Part shown: positions 6,333-8,276 of the stretch, piece by piece
Layout of the letters: each line of letters starts with the position of its first letter
Numbering within the stretch: position 1 is the first letter of the stretch
Source: UBA3824 sp017541145
GTDB taxonomy: Bacteria; Bacteroidota; Bacteroidia; Bacteroidales; UBA3824
NCBI GenBank assembly: GCA_947168365.1
Contig: CAMVLO010000096.1
Location: 1-8,276 of the forward strand
Direction: 5' to 3'
Length of the DNA: 8,276 nt
Notes under the pieces: generated by a model
The model's database searches: none
Told to the model about the DNA's origin: nothing
Seen by the model: the letters and a program-made list of their open reading frames with translations, nothing else
Position numbers and translations under genes: made by a program

Positions 6333-6860
6333 ATGACGTTTGATAAAATCATAGACGACGGACGATTGTGGGCTGTCAGATACGATAATGATAAAGATAA
6401 TGCACTTCAAAAAGTGATGTTGCAATGGAGTGATGCCCAATGGCTTGCGGAATTTTTTATGCAAAACCTTGACGATTTGATTTCCTACTTCAAAATCACA
6501 AATATTGAAGATGCAATTTATCAGACGATGGAAGATAGGGATGAATTGGCTTGTATTATTATGGACATTTCTCCTGATGCAAATCTTGACCATTTTTTTC
6601 GTCCTCTTAACAACAGTCGCACAAGTGAAATGTTGTTGGGGAAGGAAAAGGGTAAACCTCACCGTAGGAGTTGGTTACGATTATATGCCATAAAACTTAA
6701 TGTAGGCATTTACATCATAACAGGCGGAGCCATCAAACTAACACGTACAATGCAAGAAAGAGAACATACCTTGCAAGAGTTATCAAAAATGGAAAAAGTT
6801 AGAAACTTTTTGATAAGTGAGGGCGTATTTGATGAAGATAGTTTTAATGAATTTCAATAG
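6333..6860 (+). CDS. Putative toxin of a toxin-antitoxin pair (HigB/Gp49-like C-terminal half)
   Basis: The product has 175 residues. I recognise it as a protein common in Bacteroidales that precedes an HTH gene, but have no established name. The N-terminal half (1-90) is acidic and contains FKITNIEDAIYQTMEDRDEL (53-72) and IIMDISPDANLDHFFRPLNN (75-94). The C-terminal half has the layout of RelE/HigB/Gp49-type toxins: a basic patch (KEKGKPHRRSWLRLYAIKL, 104-122), a beta hairpin (GIYIITGGAIKLTRTMQ, 125-141) resembling the core strand and turn of HigB, then ERE and a helix (142-160). If this is right it would be a ribosome-dependent mRNA endonuclease; that is inference. A longer TTG start at 6309 overlaps the promoter element, so the ATG at 6333 was chosen. 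The stop codon overlaps the Shine-Dalgarno site of the next gene, so the two are coupled. Confidence 0.72.
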   Translation: MTFDKIIDDGRLWAVRYDNDKDNALQKVMLQWSDAQWLAEFFMQNLDDLISYFKITNIEDAIYQTMEDRDELACIIMDISPDANLDHFFRPLNNSRTSEMLLGKEKGKPHRRSWLRLYAIKLNVGIYIITGGAIKLTRTMQEREHTLQELSKMEKVRNFLISEGVFDEDSFNEFQ

Positions 6861-6864
6861 GAGG
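6859..6864 (+). promoter_or_regulatory. Strong Shine-Dalgarno site overlapping the upstream stop codon
   Basis: AGGAGG begins inside the TAG stop of the upstream gene and ends 7 nt before the ATG of the HTH gene. Such a canonical site is not seen before any other gene in this window, where leaders are AT-rich. It would favour high synthesis of the second protein relative to the first, as expected for an antitoxin. Confidence 0.8.
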
Positions 6865-6871
6865 CAGAATT

Positions 6872-7186
6872 ATGACACAACAAGAGGCAATTTTACGTTT
6901 ATCCCGTTATCAGTCGGACTCACCTTCCGCTTGGCGCGACGAGGAAGAAAAACGTATGTCTGCCAAGAAACAAGGTTGGCTGAAATATTCACGTAAAATA
7001 GCCATAAAAGTTGCTTTGGCGATGCAAAATCAAAATATTTCTTGTCAAGATTTGGCGCAGAGAATCAACCGTCCTATTTCATACGTTTCTAATTTGTTGA
7101 AAGGCGAGATAAACTTTTCACTTGATGAGATTTGTGAGTTGGAAAATGCGTTGAATGTTGCAATTTTGCAATATGAGTTTGCATAG
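6872..7186 (+). CDS. HTH (XRE-type) protein, probable antitoxin and autorepressor
   Basis: The product has 104 residues. The first 40 are polar and contain WRDEEEKRMSAKKQGWLKYSRK (21-42), a likely flexible or toxin-contacting segment. Residues about 43-100 form an XRE/Cro-type helix-turn-helix: helix 1 IAIKVALAMQNQ, helix 2 SCQDLAQRI (57-65), turn NRPI, recognition helix SYVSNLLKG (70-78), then NFSLDEICELENALNVAI. In HigBA-like systems, known for the toxin-first gene order seen here, such a protein binds both the toxin and the operon promoter. A consensus Shine-Dalgarno site 7 nt before the ATG fixes the start. The stop is followed at once by a decayed fragment of a nuclease gene, and a hairpin with T tract at 7317-7337 may end the transcript. 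Confidence 0.82.
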   Translation: MTQQEAILRLSRYQSDSPSAWRDEEEKRMSAKKQGWLKYSRKIAIKVALAMQNQNISCQDLAQRINRPISYVSNLLKGEINFSLDEICELENALNVAILQYEFA

Positions 7187-7205
7187 GGAGAAAAAGAGGT
7201 ATTTC

Positions 7206-7263
7206 GTTTGTCAGACGAATAAATCTTCAACTGCGCTTTTGCCGCTTTGAATGCATCTATTTC
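7206..7263 (-). pseudogene. 58-bp remnant of a second PD-(D/E)XK (DUF1703-type) nuclease gene
   Basis: These 58 bp align without gaps to 7752-7809, inside the nuclease gene at the right edge, with about 50 identical positions counted by eye. Read on the minus strand they encode EIDAFKAAKAQLKIYSSDK, against ETDAFEAAKAQLEVYSSDK in the intact gene. Similarity stops sharply at both ends: the left end lies 19 nt after the HTH gene stop and the right end 3 nt before a palindromic hairpin. Several of the differences are silent or conservative, so the copy derives from a related coding gene and not from a recent duplication. Confidence 0.78.
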
Positions 7264-7266
7264 ATT

Positions 7267-7309
7267 TAACCCCGTACATTAACGGCTACGCCGCCCATGT
7301 ACGGGGTTA
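7267..7309. repeat. Palindromic extragenic hairpin (REP-like)
   Basis: A perfect 13-bp inverted repeat (TAACCCCGTACAT 7267-7279 with 7297-7309) encloses a 17-nt loop. The loop itself contains CGGC-TAC-GCCG (7283-7293). The GC-rich composition stands out from the AT-rich surroundings. I recall very similar GTACGGGG hairpins with a GGCGTAGCC core as dispersed intergenic repeats in Bacteroidota, but this is from memory. There is no clean T tract directly after it. Confidence 0.6.
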
Positions 7310-7316
7310 TAGATAT

Positions 7317-7337
7317 ATCGTCTTCCAGACGATTTTT
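7317..7337 (+). terminator. Terminator-like hairpin downstream of the toxin-antitoxin-like operon
   Basis: ATCGTC (7317-7322) pairs with GACGAT (7328-7333) around a TTCCA loop, followed by TTTTTAT. The stem is short (6 bp, AT-rich at its base), so termination would be modest. It is the first such signal after the HTH gene. Confidence 0.5.
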
Positions 7338-7404
7338 ATACATAAAAGCCGTTAAAAAAACAACTCTAACTATTAGGATTTGAACTACAAAGATTCGCAT
7401 CTTT

Positions 7405-7489
7405 GCAGAAATCCACAAATCTTTTTTGCCCAAAACAGCAGAAATCCACAAATCTTTTTTGTTCAAAACAGCAGAAATCCACAAATCTT
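7405..7489. repeat. 33-bp tandem repeat, about 2.6 copies
   Basis: The unit starts with GCAGAAATCCACAAATCTT and continues with a T run and CAAAACA. Copies begin at 7405, 7438 and 7471, exactly 33 bp apart; the first two are full length and differ only in the CC/TT dinucleotide after TTTTTTG, and the third breaks off after about 19 bp. A small hairpin (CAAAGAT/ATCTTTG, 7388-7405) stands directly before the first copy. The minus-strand reading gives an 11-residue repeat (DLWISAVLGKK), but with no credible gene around it. Confidence 0.85.
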
Positions 7490-7662
7490 ATTCCAAAAAT
7501 AATTGCAGACTTTTTTTAGTATTTCTTTAAGTTAAGATGAGTAATTCCATTGTAATCATGAGATTTTAATATCGGTGTTATAGAAGTTATATATTTAGTA
7601 TGCTAATCTTTGTGGTTTTTGAGTTCTTCGGTCTTGTGGTATGCAAAATTTAATTTTTTTCT
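7490..7662. other. AT-rich intergenic stretch without recognised features
   Basis: Together with the repeats before it, this forms a gene-free gap of about 475 bp (7187-7662). This part holds no frame of interest. It contains a degenerate T/G-rich motif, CTTTGTGG at 7607-7614 and CTTGTGG at 7633-7639. No clear terminator for the minus-strand gene ending at 7663 is visible. Confidence 0.4.
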
Positions 7663-8274
7663 TTATATTTCCTCTAACCTCACCAAATCACCGCCTTTGA
7701 AAATCATAACGATTTTGTGAAGTTTTGAAGTCCCTATCATCTTGATAATCTGTTTGTCAGACGAATAAACCTCCAACTGCGCTTTGGCCGCTTCAAATGC
7801 GTCGGTTTCGTCCTGAGTTTCACAAGTTGTTTTAACATACTTAAATTCAATAAGATAACAATGATAAACAAAGTTGAATCTCATGTCAGGCAATAGAAAA
7901 ATATCGCCATAACCGTGGGCAAGTTCAATTTCGGGTTTCATAAGGTAATACGGATTCATGCCCAAATACGCCATATAAAAGCCCTGAATCGTTCTTTCTC
8001 CTTCGATTGAATTGCGGTTTACTGATGCATTTTTGTAAGCCCCGGCAATAAAAGTCAGCATGTCTTTGTAATTGCCGTCAAGCGCGGCATAATTAAACGT
8101 AGCTCTTAAGTCCGAAGTTTCAACTGGCAAATATTTATCGTACTCGCTTTGCAAATATCTGAAATAATGCATTCTGACGTTGTTGTTCGGAATGGACAAT
8201 TTTGTACTAATCCCGAAAACACCTGTTATCGTCAACATTCCGTAATAGTACAAAAGGCTGATGAAATTTTCTAT
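7663..8274 (-). CDS. AAA-ATPase-like / PD-(D/E)XK nuclease family protein, C-terminal part (5' end outside window)
   Basis: The frame stays open to the right edge (…IENFISLLYYYGMLTI), so this is the C-terminal 204 residues or so of a longer protein. LLYYYGMLT followed later by a PD-(D/E)XK domain is typical of Bacteroidota proteins with an N-terminal AAA-ATPase-like domain (PF09820) and a C-terminal nuclease-like domain (formerly DUF1703). Nuclease motif residues are visible: GYGDIFLLPD with the motif Asp at codon 7903-7905, and YLIEFKYVK, whose Glu (7846-7848) and Lys (7840-7842) form the E-x-K pair. They are followed by the helix AFEAAKAQLEVY. All key residues are present, so the domain may be active. 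The family is abundant and often multicopy; function is unsettled, with mobile-element or defence roles suggested. A fragment of a related copy lies at 7206-7263. Confidence 0.85.
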   Translation of the reverse strand: MENFISLLYYYGMLTITGVFGISTKLSIPNNNVRMHYFRYLQSEYDKYLPVETSDLRATFNYAALDGNYKDMLTFIAGAYKNASVNRNSIEGERTIQGFYMAYLGMNPYYLMKPEIELAHGYGDIFLLPDMRFNFVYHCYLIEFKYVKTTCETQDETDAFEAAKAQLEVYSSDKQIIKMIGTSKLHKIVMIFKGGDLVRLEEI

Positions 8275-8276
8275 TT

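Noticed and set aside
7266..7484. Minus-strand frame of 72 codons with repeated DLWISAVLGKK and an end reading YMGGVAVNVRG.
   Set aside because: It is made of the 33-bp tandem repeats plus the palindromic hairpin, starts at a TTG without leader signals, and has no independent support as a gene.
7405..7489. CRISPR array.
   Set aside because: The units are directly abutting 33-bp copies with no unique spacers, and no cas genes are present.

Overview
The window looks like a chromosomal segment from a Bacteroidota genome, most likely Bacteroidales. It is AT-rich, most genes lack a Shine-Dalgarno site, several upstream regions carry the Bacteroidota -7 promoter element TAnnTTTG, and the gene families are typical of that group: a multidomain RNase R, a VTT/DedA-type membrane protein, an orphan miniature HTH protein, and an AAA-ATPase-like/PD-(D/E)XK protein. 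Identifications come from reading motifs by eye; no database search was run.

Left part (1-4552), ordinary conserved genes. The 3' end of a gene of unknown function (acidic linker, aromatic C-terminus) runs 1 nt from a family 2 glycosyltransferase, so the two are probably one operon. Next is a complete rnr gene for the 3'-5' exoribonuclease RNase R. It converges on a VTT/DedA-like membrane protein gene on the minus strand, and a strong hairpin between them can end transcription from both sides. The minus-strand gene has a good Bacteroidota promoter.

Middle part (4553-6250), about 700 bp without a protein gene followed by very small genes. The gap holds a 181-bp nested inverted-repeat element, stacked promoter-like and terminator-like signals, and a strongly folded sequence (about 4996-5219). 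The fold is a long interrupted rod of about 177 nt, 6S-RNA-like in shape, directly abutted by an 18-bp hairpin. Its wobble pairs are G-U only if the plus strand is transcribed. After it come a 75-residue HTH protein, a 51-residue zinc-ribbon protein, and a 118-residue membrane protein followed by a terminator hairpin.

Right part (6251-8276), accessory and rearranged. A two-gene cassette (175 aa, whose C-terminal half resembles HigB/Gp49-type toxins, plus a 104-aa HTH protein) has its own promoter element, a Shine-Dalgarno sequence spanning the gene junction, and a terminator-like hairpin; it is a likely toxin-antitoxin pair. Immediately downstream lie a 58-bp decayed copy of part of the nuclease gene at the right edge, a 13-bp palindromic hairpin, and three copies of a 33-bp tandem repeat. 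The window ends inside the C-terminal PD-(D/E)XK nuclease-like half of a minus-strand gene. The duplicated scrap suggests that a second copy of that gene once stood here and was lost through recombination or insertion of the cassette.
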